A stretch of DNA of 64,000 nt from Gamsiella multidivaricata (GCF_025024155.1 NW_026251726.1:1-64000); one strand, 5' to 3'; positions 1-12,465 are shown, counted from the first letter of the stretch. Made by a program: numbers and translations. Notes: a model not told the origin generated them from the sequence alone.

Positions 1-1
1 C

Positions 2-384
2 CGCATTTCCAATAGATATGACTTGCTTGCATCCTCAGGAATCGCAGACGGAACGCTGAGGACCTATCGCCACCTAAAGTCGACAACAGGACTGAGCTCC
101 ATTAAAAAGCTACTGGTGGACAGTTCCGACATTGAGGCACTGCTTGCGATGCAGGCGTCGCTCGTCAAAAGCGGCATTCGATACCGACAATTGATTGAGG
201 TTTTGCTGGATAGTAAGGAAATGGGCATTGTCCCTAGCCAGGAGATGTGCTCAAAGATATCACTTTCGTTCGTGACTCTTGGCGACTACTCGGGGCAGCT
301 TGCCTGGGATACTGCAGTGCAGGAGATTTACCCTGGATTCAAGCCCGCCATTCCTGAAGAGAAGCATGTCGAGCCACAGCAGCA

Positions 385-435
<51 letters not shown>

Positions 436-2041
436 TCAGAACCATCAGCAACAACAGCCTCAATACAAGCAACAGCCGCAACAGCAACATAGTCAACACC
501 AGTACCAGCAGCAGCAGCGCCAAAGTCCCAACAACAACCGTCGCAGCAACAATGGCGGCAACTTCAACAAATCCCACAACCCCAGTGCTCAGATTGCGCT
601 TCGCCACGGGGATCCCTCTGAGGCTATTATCCGTGCGTGTCGATTTGGATACGCTGCTGTCGCACTGGAGGAGATTTCCAAGATGGTCAGCAGGAACCAG
701 CTTCCATCTCCCCAGGCGTTTGCAGACACGATCCAGGTCTGTGCCAAGAGAGAGAAGGAGAGGACCACCAACTACCAGGAGCTTTACCAACTTGCCATGC
801 ACTCGGTCGAGGCCATCCAAGATATGACTCATCGCAGAGCAGCCGAGTACGAAGTCTACAATGCCATGTTGGTGGCAAATGCAACTCTGGGCGACATGGC
901 CGCAGCCAAGAGGAACTACGACGACATCGTCAACCTTGGTCAATTCCCGGATGCGACAGGATATGCGACCCTGCTGATTGCGACGACCACTGGAGCGATT
1001 GATGAGGCACATGATGCTCTCAGGATCCTGGAGGAGGTCAAGCGGCATAACATCAAGCCCAATATCTTTTTCTATAACGTCGTAATCGGAAAGCTGTCTC
1101 GTGGACGCAAGATCGAACGCGTCCTGGAGGTCTATGAGGACATGATCATGCAGAGCATTCGACCGAACGCCATCACTTACGGTACACTTATCAGCGCTTG
1201 CACTCGAGTCGGAAGCGAGGACATGGCCCGTAACCTATTCAAGGAGATGACCAACAGCCCCAACTACCATCCACGTCAAGGGCCTCACAACGCCATGATC
1301 CAGTTTTACGTTCGCCAAAAGAAGGATCGAAATGCAGCATTGGAGTACTACCAGGACATGCTGCAGCGAAAACTGGCGCCAACTGAACACACATACACGT
1401 TGCTGATCGAAGCCTTTGCCTGCATTGCACCCTACGACCTGACGGAGGCGAACCGCTTAATCCAGTCGTTGAAGCGTGGACCAGTTCGAGCGACCGAAGC
1501 CCACTATGGAGCGCTTATTCATGCGTACGGCGTTGAGCATCGGGATGTGTCCACAGCGGAGGTCGTGTTTGATAATATGCTGAAGGTGGGTATCACCCCT
1601 AAGGGACCTGCATATCAGTCAATGATCGAGAGCTATATTACGGACAGGAACCTCCGCCGGGCTATCGAGGTGCGGAACGAACTTTTGGCGTCTGGACAGC
1701 CCTCGAGTACGTACATTGAAAACACAATGATCCGCGGGTTTGGTCAGGCCGAGGACCTTGCTGCGGCGGAAGGCGTGTTCAATGCGATGACGGATCCTCA
1801 TTTGCCCAAGGTGCCGGGTTCGATTGTCAAGGAACCTTCGACGTATCACAGCATGGTGACGGCGTATCTGGAGAACAGTATGTTGGACAAAGCGTATGAC
1901 ACACTGGCCATGATGAGAGGTCAGCAGTACCCGGAGCTGGTGATTAAGCCTGTGGAGGAAGCTATTCATGCTGCCAGCACGGATCTGACCCACATCATAA
2001 ACCACCACGTCTACGGGGCTGAGTACCTTCATCTTTCTTAA
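2..2041 (+). CDS. Pentatricopeptide-repeat (PPR) protein, 5' end outside window
   Basis: The frame is open from base 2 with no stop before TAA at 2039-2041, and no convincing ATG precedes the first conserved stretch, so the true start lies upstream of the window. The C-terminal two thirds is a run of about 35-residue helical repeats of PPR type, for example around YGTLISACTRVG, HNAMIQFYVRQKK and YTLLIEAFACI. PPR proteins bind organellar RNA, usually in mitochondria, and act in processing, stability or translation. The N-terminal third holds a Gln/His-rich linker (about residues 120-175) coded mostly by CAG/CAA. The gene is convergent with DPH5. A mitochondrial role is inferred from the family; the targeting peptide would be in the missing part. 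No specific orthologue is recognised. Confidence 0.85.
376..431 (+). repeat. CAG trinucleotide run encoding polyglutamine in the PPR gene
   Basis: About 18 near-perfect CAG codons (one CAA) in frame, followed by a longer Gln/His-rich stretch to about 525. Length variation would keep the frame. Confidence 0.9.
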
Positions 2042-2165
2042 TCCCCACTCTTTTTTTTTTTTTTTTTTTTGCTTTACTTTCTCTTCTTCTCCTCTCTTCT
2101 TTGTCCATATATTGTAATTTTATTCATGCTATACATTCACATCATACCACGCGGCGTCACTGTGT

Positions 2166-2171
2166 AATAAA
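2166..2171 (+). promoter_or_regulatory. Candidate AATAAA polyadenylation signal of the PPR gene
   Basis: An AATAAA hexamer lies about 125 bp past the PPR stop codon, after a long T tract. The neighbouring DPH5 gene ends from the other strand at 2264, so the shared 3' region is only about 220 bp. Confidence 0.4.
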
Positions 2172-2263
2172 GATTACTGCCAGATATTCTCTTTAAAAAA
2201 CATTTATTAAATATGATATACCATAGGGTAAGAAGGGAAATGATGGATGAGGTGAGGAGATGT

Positions 2264-3225
2264 TTAGGTCTCGTAATCGCGCTTGTAGATCTCGTCAAAT
2301 TTGGCACGGTACTTTTCAGGACAGAAGCCACGGACCATTTCGGCCTCCATGACATGCATCCTCCGTCCGATCAAGACTAACGAGTGCAAAGGTGCACCGA
2401 AATCCTCGTCCAAGAGTTGTTCCATGGTTCCGGAGATGAACAGTTGAGTACGTGTGCCGAGTCTGACACATCCAATGGCCAAAGTCTCGGGTCCATACGC
2501 CTTCTCATTCCTCTTCTCCTCGATCTCGAGCATCTGTTCCAGACAGGTGTTGACGGTCATATAGCGTGGAGGTTCGTAGATCTTTCGTCCGCGGGCCATG
2601 TTCTCGAGAGATTGCTCCTTGACCTTGATATCGAGCAGGCAGAGAGTGTGAAGTCCAATATCCCGGTTTTCCTTGACGCGTGGGTACCATGAATCTGGGC
2701 GCCAGGTGTCGGTGAACCAGACCATAGAGATGGTCTGACCAAAGTTATAGAGCTGGAGACCACAGGCGCCGATAGCGTTCATGATGGAGGCGTTGTGGAT
2801 GGTTTCGACGGGGATGGAGAGTTCCTTGGCGCGGATGACAAGGTCGGTGTGGGTGGTGGCGCCGAAGGGGTCGCCGACGACGAGAAAGGCGACATTGACG
2901 TTCTGGGCGTTGTCGAGGATCGTGTCAGACTCGGACTCGACCATTTCGCGGTCTGCGACCGTCACTGACTTGCCGTAGAACTCTTCCTAGTGTCACGACG
3001 GTATTGATTGTTAGTGATGAACATAAAGCTATAGTGGATGATGAATAACGGACAAAGAGAGGAAGGAGAGACAAAGAAAAGGTGCGTTACCAGCTTCTCC
3101 TTATCGACCATGAGGATCGAGGTGTATGCCTCGAGATAGATACGCTCACAAGACTTGACGGCATCGAGGCCCTTGACGGTGATGTCGCGCTCGTCTGAGA
3201 GACCGAGGCCGATAACGTAGAGCAT
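2264..3225 (-). CDS. DPH5: Diphthine methyl ester synthase
   Basis: Two exons, 3225-3091 and 2986-2264 (complement), with a 104-bp intron (donor GTAACG, acceptor CTAG); the join restores the expected [18 protein letters not shown] sequence. The product is 285 residues, the usual length for the family. It begins with the TP-methylase signature [19 protein letters not shown] and has the SAM-pocket sequence [14 protein letters not shown] near residue 100. DPH5 methylates the modified histidine of elongation factor 2 during diphthamide synthesis in the cytosol. The gene is convergent with the PPR gene and divergent from the GLTSCR1-domain gene. There is no sign of damage. Confidence 0.96.
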
Positions 3226-4014
3226 GGTTGTGGTCAGGTTAGATTAGATCAGATCAGATCAAATCATGAAAGTGGAGTTGGCTGGTGGTTGATGGCCAAG
3301 GGCGAGTGTCAGCTGACTTGACGAGCCAAGGCGAATGCCTGCCCACCATAAAATTTTTCGTCCGCAGGTAGGACTATGACTTTGACGGCAAAAGGGAATG
3401 CAAATCGCATTCAGATCACTCGACTTTTTTTTTTTTTTAATTTCAGGAAAAGTAAAAGTGGACACAGCAACAGCAGCAACGGAGGAACGACGAAAAACAA
3501 GGAACAGGAGATCAATCAACAAAGCCAAAGGTACACTTTCCATCAGCGACCACCTCTTTGTCTCTCTTGCTCCTCCTCCGATCTCAATCTTGCCACAGCA
3601 CATCCACCCACACAGCTCCCCCCAACACTTCGCTGCACTTGCCCTACCCTGCACAACACAGCATACTTGAACAAGGCTCACCTTGTCCTTGTTCCCCTAT
3701 CCATGACTATGACCATAACCATGACCATACATGACCATGACTACACCATGTCCATAATGATGCATGTAACCCATGCAGCCTCTGCTGTGCGATACCACGG
3801 ACTGACAGATAAAGCCATGCTTTCCTCACCTTTCTTATGACCATGTTTGTCCTGTTTCGACACGTATCAAAGTCTTCACCAAGGATCTACACCACACTGC
3901 TGGACACTCTAATCAATCAATTGCCTGAACACACACGACCAAGACTCACGATACCCCTCCCACCTATATTTGCAGGATTGATCTCTCAGGGTGTCTGAAC
4001 ACACGTATTTCGCC
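3226..4014. other. Divergent promoter region between DPH5 and the GLTSCR1-domain gene
   Basis: About 0.8 kb with no convincing gene. It contains a TCAGA/TTAGA-rich stretch just upstream of DPH5 (3240-3265), a T12 tract at 3426, CA-rich sequence, and an imperfect CCATGA repeat around 3700-3755. Reading frames here are broken by simple sequence and lack conserved motifs. Confidence 0.5.
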
Positions 4015-4208
4015 ATGGCAACGCCATCTGTAAGCTGACTTTCCTCCTGACTCTTCAACAAGGAAGAACGACCTCAAGCATCTATCACACTACTAATCAT
4101 ACTATCAATGTTACCATGCTCTGTTAGACACCTACCACTGCCGCCACCGCCACCACCACTACAACCACCGCAGGTTCAGATCCGGGGGAGACCGTCACCC
4201 ATATCCAG

Positions 4209-6067
4209 ATGGCAGGACTGACTGTGCTCATGATCAAGACCAAAGACCAGGTCATCTACAAGTTACCCGACAACATGTCCGTCCAATCACTTTCTCAGGA
4301 TCAACGGGAACGGCTTCTCGCAGAAATCAATCTACTTCACCATCAACAGACTACCGCACAAGTCATTGCTGCATCACAAGCTCAGACACAACAGGTTCAG
4401 ATGGCACAAGCGCAGGCGCAGGCACAGGCCCAGATACAGACACTGGCACAAATGCAGGGTGTACGGCCAATCGCGCCATTGGGCAGTACGAACGGCAGTC
4501 CTGGAGTTTCGTCCGCATCCACACCAGTGAGTTCAGGCTCTCATCGGTCCTCACCCTCTGCACCCTCGACCCCCACTAGCTCCGCGGGTCCCGATGGACA
4601 ACCACAAAAGACGACAAGGCGGTATAATAAGACGGGGAAGTATTCGAAAAAGAAGCTGATGCAGCAGCAGTTATTGGAGCAGCAACAGCAACAGCAGCAA
4701 CAGCAGCAGCAAGGGCAGCAGGATTCGAATAAGGCAGGAAGGACGGGTATCATGGCAAATGGGCATCCGTACCAGAAGCCGCAGGCGAGTTTTCAGGGAC
4801 AGTTTCCGTTGGCGAACCAACAGTTATTGCAGCAGCAACAGCAGCGGTTACAGGCGGCAGCGGCGGCCTCAGCAGCAGCAGCAGCAGCGGCAGCGGCAGC
4901 GGCAGTAACGTCCTCATCGGGAGCATCATCAGGACCAGGGACTGTGTCACCAGCAGCTGCAGTAGCAGCGGCAGCGGCGCGGATGGCAGGGTTGGTCTCG
5001 ACGTCACAATCAGGGACAGGGACAGGGACACCGACATCGAGTGGACCCAAAACGGTGGAAGAGCAGCTTCAACAGCAGATTGCAGAACATCATGATAGCG
5101 TGCGGACGGGGATGGCGATGGAGTTGCAGGCGACACATAGGAACTTGAGGAGACCGGATTATCGGACCCCGTTCTCATCGTTACAGGATGCGATCGAGAG
5201 GTTATTACCCTTTCATGTGTTCCAGTATCCGACACAGGATATTGATGCCCAAGCCAGGGCCTTTAATAACCGATCGGAAGGTATGTGGCGACAAAAAAAA
5301 AAAAAAAAAAAAAAGCTTGGTTGTGATTTTTTTTGTTGAGAAGCTATATTAACGTTTGTGCTACATCTTATTGAACAATTTTTTTTTTTTTTTTTTTTTT
5401 TTCACCAGTGGAGCTGAATGCGAGAGCATTATTGATTCATAGACGCAAGGATGCGCTGTATACCAAATACAACCGTCTTATCAAGACCATCGCCACAAAA
5501 TCAACAGCGACCAATTCATCCAGCGGCCTCGACATCCTGGCATTGCGCCTGGGTTTGGACGACGAACGGGAAGAGCACAAGAGGGTATCGGACCAAAAGG
5601 AAGTCGTGCAATCTCAAGCGAAGGCCCTGCGCGAGCAACTGGAATTACATCAAGTACAATTACTCCAGCAACGGAAGGCCGAGGCCGCGATGATTGAACA
5701 GCAACAGCGGTTGATGCTGGAACGGTTACGACAGGAGGAGCAGGAGAAACAGCAGATGATGGCTCAGATCCGACAGATGCAGGAGTTGCAGCAACAGCAA
5801 CAGCTGCAAGAACAACAACAACAGCATCAGCAGCAGCAGCAGCAAGAGATGCAGACGCAACAGGGTGTGAAGTTAACGGAGGAAGAGGAGGAGCAGAAGA
5901 GGAGGGAGATAGAGAGGAAGGAATTGGAGAGACAGCATCAGTTGGAGCTGGAGAAGCAGATGAGGTTTAAGCAAGAGTTACTCCAAGAGGAGGAGGCCGC
6001 ACGGAGGGCTAGTGCGGCCTCGAGTTCGAGTTCGACACCTGCACCTAATACACCCTCTGCTTCATGA
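4209..6067 (+). CDS. GLTSCR1/BICRA-domain, Gln-rich protein (SWI/SNF-associated type)
   Basis: Exons 4209-5280 and 5409-6067 join in phase 1 across a 128-bp intron with a long T tract before CACCAG. The joined part matches the GLTSCR1 conserved domain (about residues 295-410): RRPDYRTPFSSLQDAIERLL, then NARALLIHRRKDALYTKYNR and a coiled tail. In animals this domain marks BICRA/BICRAL, scaffolds of the non-canonical BAF chromatin remodeller. The rest is low complexity: a Ser/Pro/Ala N-terminal part, poly-Gln, poly-Ala, and a Gln/Glu-rich coiled coil at the C-terminus. The listed start is the ATG at 4209. A five-codon upstream exon at 4015-4029 (donor GTAAGC, acceptor at 4207-4208, phase 0) is plausible and would add MATPS. 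Nuclear location is inferred. Confidence 0.8.
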
Positions 6068-6315
6068 AATATAAGGCTACTTTGATAATCGTGCACATGT
6101 GTTGTTTTTTTTTTTTTTTTGCTTGTAAAAAAAATATATAAAATGGTTTATGGGTGTATCCTTTAGAGATGATTAAAATATGAAAATGCTATGTGTTCTG
6201 TTCTACTCGCCATGTCTCGGCTCTACATACGGGGGGGGGGGGGGGGGGGGGGGGGGGAAGGGGAGGGGTAAACGCTCTCTTAATGATCGTATCGATTTCC
6301 TGAGCTCGATAGTGT
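6068..6315. other. Convergent 3' spacer with long homopolymers
   Basis: Contains a T14 tract, an A-rich stretch and the 27-base G run listed separately. No gene is seen. Confidence 0.6.
6231..6257. repeat. Uninterrupted 27-base poly(G) tract
   Basis: Twenty-seven consecutive G on the plus strand, followed by AAGGGGAGGGG. It lies 59 bp beyond the AACS stop, so it would be poly(C) in that gene's 3' UTR. The length may be misjudged in the assembly. Confidence 0.9.
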
Positions 6316-9300
6316 TTACTGTCTCAGCTCTGGAATGTCATAGTAGAGCTTCAAGGACTCGGGGTTGACCAAGGTGCCCGAGGGGACGATGGTCTGTCCA
6401 GAGATGATCTTCTTGACGGCGATCTCGACCTTCTTTCCGTTGATGGTATAGGGGATATCCGTGGTCTTGAGAACAAAGGCCGGGACGTGGCGTGGACTGA
6501 GCTGGTTACGGATGTGGGTCTTGATCCTCGAGACCAACTCCAAGTCCAAGGGTTCATCGACCTCGTCGACCTCGTCGACCTCTTCGCTTCCGTCATTCTT
6601 CTTGACGATCTTCAAGAACAGGACCACGCGCTCATCCGTTCCGTCCTTGGTGATCTGGCCCACACACAAGGAATCTTCGACTTCTGGGTAGGTATCGACG
6701 ATATTATAAATCTCTGCGGACCCGAAGCGCACGCCGTTCGGGTTCAGGGTACCGTCGCTCCTTCCGAGCATGACGATTCCGCCGGTGTTGGGGTTGATCC
6801 AGACAAAGTCACCGTGGTACCATACACCGGGGTAGTTGTCAAAGTACGCAGCCCTGTACTTCTTATGTCCGGGATCGTCCCAGAAGTAAACGGGCATGCA
6901 GGGAAAGAGACGGGAGCAGACCAGGTCGCCGGATTCACCAAAGACGGCCTTCTGGGGTGCGGCCCAGGCCTCGATCTTCATGCCGAGTGAGCGGCACTGG
7001 ATCTCGCCGCGATAGACCGGGAGGGCTGCGTTGTGGGACGCAAAGAGCGAGCAGATATCCGTGCCTCCTGTGATGGATCCCAGCAGGACGTCCTTCTTGA
7101 TATGCTCATATACAAAATCAAAGCTTTCGGGCTTGAGCGGCGATCCCGTCGAGTAGATCGAATGCAGCGAGGTCAGGTTGTTCTGTTGGTTCGGGAAGTA
7201 ATTGACGTCTTGGATCGCCTGGATGTATTTAGCACTCGTTCCGAACGCCGTGACCTTCTCCTGATCGATCAAATCCCAGAGGGCTGAGGGACTGGGTTTG
7301 AAAGGGGAGCCGTCAAAAAGGACGACGGTCGCGCCCAGGGTCAGGCCGGAGACGAGCCAGTTCCACATCATCCAACCCGTGGTAGTGTACTGGAAGAGGA
7401 TATCCGACGAATTGAGGTTTCCATGCAGGATGTGTTCCTTCTTGTGTTGGAGAAGCATGCCACCAGCAGAGTGGACGATACATTTGGGCTTGCCTGTTGT
7501 GCCAGATGAGAAGAGGATGTAGAGTGGGTGGTTGAAAGGCAGAGGTTCGAATTCGATGAGTTCCTGGTCCTGTGTTACTGTTGTGTTGGATGATGATGGT
7601 GCTGATTCTGATGAAGATACTGTAGGTTCTCCAGAGGTGGCAAGGAACTCTGACCAGGTCATGCCCTTCTCCACGGCGGAGGAGTCGCAGGGCACTGAAG
7701 GCACGAATGGAATCAGGATCACCTTCTCGACCATATCCAGTCCTATGTTGAACAGAAGTAGAGCATGTTGAGTTACCGAGACTCCTCTACTCGCCTCTTA
7801 TTTCCTTGCCTTCTTCATCGACTTTTGCATGCGTTTTGGCCTTTTACCTTCGAGGACTTGGCGAAGCTTTTGGATGTGGTCATGAGGACGACCGTTGTAG
7901 ACAACGGCGTTGACGGAGAAGAGTAGCTTGGGCTTGATCTGCGAGAATCGATCGAGCACACCCTATAGTACAAACAAATAAAAAAAAAAAAAATGCCCAT
8001 ATGAAAGAAAAAAGTGAGCAAAGTTGACCAAGATGGACATGACCTGATCCCGCTTTTCGCCAACTCAAAATGAGCTGGTCTACCAAGTTCATTATGTATC
8101 CAATAGAACCCATGTCCGTCTTTTTTTCTTTTTTTTTTTTGTCATTCTCTTTTTTCTTTGCTCTTTCCATTCGATTGGATTCGATTCCAACTTACGACAG
8201 TTCCAAAATCAGGCGAGGTCGAGCTCCAGATCGCACCGATGGACGAAGCCGCGAGCATGGCAATGATCGCCTCTGGGCAGTTGGAAATATAACCCGCCAC
8301 ACGGTCACCCTGGACGACACCAGCCTTGCGCATAGCCTTGGCACACTGGCGGACACGGGTATAGAGGTCCGCATAAGAGATTCGAGTCGGCTTTGATTGC
8401 AATTCTCCCGTGGCGATGATCGCAGTCTTGGTCGGGTCCTTGCACCAGAGGGCGTTCTCTGCAAAGTTCAGACGAGCGGATCCAAACCAGGCCGGGAAGT
8501 TGTCCATCGGACCTGATCCATCCACGACCTGTGTGAGTCAGTGCGTTGAGTTTTTTTTTAAAAGAGAGATATGATAAAGCCGCTGTGAGTGTGATGTATA
8601 GGAGGTACACGGATACACACATGTATAAAAACAAAGCGGAAAAATATATATCATTTGTAAGCGAAAGAGGGATGATAAAAGCCAGAGGCTACATTGGGTA
8701 TTGTCGCATGCAATACAACAAGTTCCAAGAGTCCATGGAATGATGGTTTTTTTTTGTCCATTTGTTAAAAGGGTACCAGCAAATAATCCATTTCAGAAAT
8801 TCTCCTCCGCCCTCACTTCTTTCTTCTGGATCAATTATCGATTGATCTACAGGGGATCGAATCTAGGGTCCAGGGGAATGAGGGTTAATAATGACTTACA
8901 GGTCCAGAGTGTGGGGTCGAAGAGATGACATTGGTGTACTCCCAGACGGCGGTCCAGAAGTCTTCGATCTCGTCCACGGACCACTGCCAAAGATCACTGT
9001 AGTTGGCTATATTTTTAAAAAAAAAAAAAAATCCAAATAAGCAAATAGATCGATCGAAAATTGGGTTAAGACTGGCTGGTATTCTTGGGGTGGTGCATCT
9101 GCAACTGCAAATGCAAAATGCAGTTGAAGACACAATTAAAGGATAGAAAGATAAGGGAAAAAAAAAAGGAAAGGCATAGGTCATACTGAGAGAGAGCGAG
9201 TGCTTCTGGTTGACGAATTGACGGAACTTTTCCATCTCCTTGTTCTCGAGGTCGGTGGGTTCCCACATCTTGCGGGGGTTGGGGTCCATGCCCTGGTTGT

Positions 9301-9316
9301 TGATTGGGGCTGGCAT
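6316..9316 (-). CDS. AACS: Acetoacetyl-CoA synthetase (acetoacetate-CoA ligase)
   Basis: Five exons (complement): 9316-9187, 9006-8900, 8528-8196, 7962-7848, 7742-6316, all GT-AG and in phase, giving 703 residues. It belongs to the ANL (acyl-CoA synthetase) superfamily and activates acetoacetate to acetoacetyl-CoA in the cytosol for sterol and fatty-acid synthesis. Visible features are an N-terminal [15 protein letters not shown] block, the [19 protein letters not shown] motif, the AMP-binding loop [16 protein letters not shown], the hinge block [20 protein letters not shown], and the C-terminal lysine region [16 protein letters not shown]. It is longer than the usual roughly 670 residues mainly through a Ser/Thr-rich insert ([17 protein letters not shown]). 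The gene looks intact and is divergent from the acidic-protein gene to its right. Confidence 0.95.
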
Positions 9317-10909
9317 GGTTTTTGTTGTATATAGATCAGTTGGAGAAAATGAAAATGAAAATGAGAATGAAAAGTGAGTATGAAATAGATAAAATATGGA
9401 AAAGAAGAGCGGAGAAGAAGAAAAAAAAGGATGGGATGAAGAGGACAGAAAGAAGAAGAAGAAGAATAAGAAGAAGAAGCAGAGGAAGGAATGAGGGGGT
9501 GAAGGATGAATGAATGAGGAGTGAGATGAGGTGACTTTTCTTAGTCAGAGGTCAGGCACAGTCAGGTAGACTAGGTAGACTTTGGCCGACTATGGCTCTG
9601 ATTCGCTCTTTCCTCATATTTTATTCCCTTCTCCGCTCGGACGGGACAGACAGACAGACGGTCAGGGCAGGTAGGACACACGCATCCACTCCACCCACCG
9701 ATACGATATTAGATATTAATAAATAGAAGGTGTATGTACAAAACATTGGGGTGGGGGGAGAACGAGGGAGTGGGTGGGGCTAAACCCCTTCAGCAGCCAA
9801 CAGACAGCGAGATTGGGGGTTAGCCCAACCATCCACAATCCTTTGGAAATCTTATTTACAAGCGTGAGAAAGTAACCACACCAGAGAAAATAATACGGCT
9901 CAACTTTTCCACGGACCCCCGTTGCTGTTGTTGTTATTGTTGTGGTAGTTGCCCCATCAAGCTAGAGAGGCAAGTGCACCCCGCTGTTGTTATTACCACT
10001 ACACTTGGTACCACCATTATTGTCATTACAATTACTACTGCATGCACATCATCGTATCCATCTACACCCCCGCACAATCCCAACCTCTCTCTCTCTCTCC
10101 TTCAAATAAGTGGCAATTGCCTCACATGATTCATGGTAGCCCATCTCACGAACACAGCTATCCTGGTCTCCCGCTTCGCTCTCTTTTTTTTTTTTTTTTG
10201 TTTGCCATTCAACATTCCAAACATGCTATCACACAGGCCCCATCGATCATACCGAAGAAGCAGTTGAATCGTAGGGCCTTGACTGCCTATCCATATTTAT
10301 TTATGCAGATCAACTGCCTCTTGTCCTCTCATCTTTCCCTGCTTTATACACGGTTTCCTGACCAGTCTGATATACCATATTGTGCAAGTTCCGATTGGAC
10401 TCTAGCCGCATAGTGTCCTTTATAATCTTTCTATGCGGCAGTCAATTGCTTGTAATACCTCCCTCAAAGTCCCGTGTTGGGATATGGCGGTAATCTGGAG
10501 TCCGGCACTTCGATTTAGTGGCAGAAAACTATTCTAAGATATATCACGTGCAATGGCTCTTCAATTTGTTTGCTCAGGCGAGCATTAAAAAATCTTTTTC
10601 TCAAACAACCACTTCATTCTTCATCCTTCATCCTTCCACATCCACCTTTAATCTTTCACTATATTGATCCCATCGCGACTTCACTTGTGTCTCTATTCTT
10701 TCTTCCTGTACTCTTAACGTTCACTCTCATCATTAGGTACCCCAGAACAAGCAAGGCCGATTAGAACGACCCTCGACAACAACCTACCATAAGGATTTTA
10801 CCGCAGCACTTAACAGGTTTTTTTTTTGCCGCCTTTCTTGCGACCCTCTTCTATTTTCAGCAACAGCAAGACTACCACAGTTCCACCCCCACTCAGGATA
10901 CTGAGAACA
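9317..10909. other. Long divergent intergenic region, no gene supported
   Basis: About 1.6 kb between AACS and the acidic-protein gene. A purine-rich GAA/AAG stretch (9345-9530) lies directly upstream of AACS. TTG/TTA microsatellites sit near 9930 and a T15 run near 10185. The last few hundred bases before 10910 are CT- and CA-rich, as is common in fungal leaders. A YAG at 10814-10816 (TTAACAG) could be the acceptor of a 5' UTR intron. Frames of 64-154 codons here show no recognisable domain. Confidence 0.5.
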
Positions 10910-12410
10910 ATGCAAATGGAGACCTTCCCAGCAGATATCTATGCTACAAGCGCTTCACCTTATCATCCATGGCCACCTGGCGGTTCGCCCTTGCCCTGCC
11001 AGCATGGATCTGAGAAGGGATTAGGTTGTGCGCAGTGTATGAGGTCATATGCCTCTTCGCATGACACAGCGGGGCCAATCAGATATCTACTCGAGGACGA
11101 TGATGAAGAGGAAAATGATTTCTTGGACGATGATATTTCAAAGACTGCTGAAAACCAACTGGAGACAGTGTTGATTTCTACTGCAGAGGTCCCCGAGAAC
11201 ATAGCCAAGGAGCAAGGGGAAGGTGTATTGGAGCAAGAGGAAGGTGTATTGGAGCCCCAGAATAACGAGGCGGTGTCGGGTGGTGACAGCGACATAGCCA
11301 TTCATCTGAAGCAGGATACCGACGTTGCCCCGTCCCTTCCTTTGATCGAGCTTATCTTCGATGACACTCTGTACGAGCTATTCTATTCCTCGTCTAAAGC
11401 CTTCAAAGCATCGCACGTAGCAACATCGGCCCGAGGTACACTCTTGTTTGCCAACAATAGCTCACTTCTCGACGAGCCACTCTTGGTTCTCTTCACTCAT
11501 CTGCGAAAGGACTTGCTTGAGCCCCGCTACGGAGCGGACTCAGCGTATTACGAACTGGGCATGGTTTTCAAGGGTCTGGAGGACCTCTGGTTACTTGAGC
11601 ACGAAGGCGCCGCATCCAAGTGTTCGCTTGTGAAGCTGGTTCATCTTTACATGGACGCGTCGGAAACACAGGGCCAAGAAATGCTTCTGGAACCATTCCG
11701 CATCGAGCTGAGTATTCAAGAGACCTTTCTGTCGCATTTGAGCCGCTTGGGGAACCGAAGAGAAACCAAGGCACAATCAATATCGCATGCCGTAGCTGAG
11801 GATGACATTACGGATTTGGCAGAGCCAGCGCTAGCAAGTATGGTGCATTCGACTCTTGAACAATACTTCTTTGGTGCAAAGCTTGACGATTCATCTATTT
11901 TAACATCATCCCGCCCTTATCTTCTAGATGTAGTTGCAGCCGTTGATAGACAGAACGAAAGTTTGAATTCAGACCAAGTGATACTAGCCGACACAGGAAT
12001 GTCAGAGGAGGGCGCAAGGATTGAAGACGCTGTCAATTCTGGAAACGATATTCGGGTTCATATCGACGAGAATATTGATGTTTCCGAGATTGACGTTGAT
12101 TCCCTAGCCTGTTTTGACGACAAGGCCTATGAGGAAGACTATGAGTCTGGCGAGGAGGACGAGCACGGCTCGCCTTCGCCTACGGCTAGGTCGCCCAAGA
12201 GAAGTATTGAAGAGATGATCAACCTGCTGGGCGATGACCTTGTGAACGAGCTCAGCCCTGATCGTAAGTTACCTTGCCCCAGATTACATTAAAATGGATG
12301 TCTTTTACTCTCGATGTCGTACTTTTTGAACAATGTCTAATGCGCTCTTGGCACAATCCTTTTTTCTTTTGATAGGTGAAGTCAGTAAGAAGCACAGGGC
12401 GGATGCCTAA
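10910..12410 (+). CDS. Acidic protein of unknown function
   Basis: Exons 10910-12263 and 12376-12410 join in phase 1 (donor GTAAGT, acceptor GATAG) and finish with SPDREVSKKHRADA then TAA, 462 residues. The ATG at 10910 was chosen because codons upstream lack any ATG and run into a T tract. The protein has four parts: an N-terminal Cys/His patch (CQHGSEKGLGCAQC, about residues 30-43); a strongly acidic linker (LLEDDDEEENDFLDDD); a folded-looking middle region of about 170 residues (LIELIFDDTLYELF, GLEDLWLLEHEG, LVKLVHLYMDA); and a second acidic region ending in a basic tail that could be a nuclear signal. I do not recognise the family. The in-phase small last exon argues that it is a real gene. 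Confidence 0.7.
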
Positions 12411-12465
12411 GTGGCTAGAATGACAACATGAAGCGGACTGGTTCTGGTTCTGTTGGATCTCCTCT

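Noticed and set aside
279..827. Ser-rich frame inside the PPR gene
   Set aside because: It is a +1-frame shadow of the same CAG repeat; the PPR frame carries the conserved repeats.
260..1048. 262-codon minus-strand frame opposite the PPR gene
   Set aside because: It is a poly-Leu artefact of the CAG/CAA repeat on the other strand.
3259..3681. Minus-strand frame upstream of DPH5
   Set aside because: It crosses an A/T homopolymer and shows no motif; it lies where the divergent promoter is expected.
4750..5235. 161-codon minus-strand frame in the GLTSCR1-domain gene
   Set aside because: It is the complement of poly-Ala and Gln codons; the plus strand carries the conserved domain and a valid intron.
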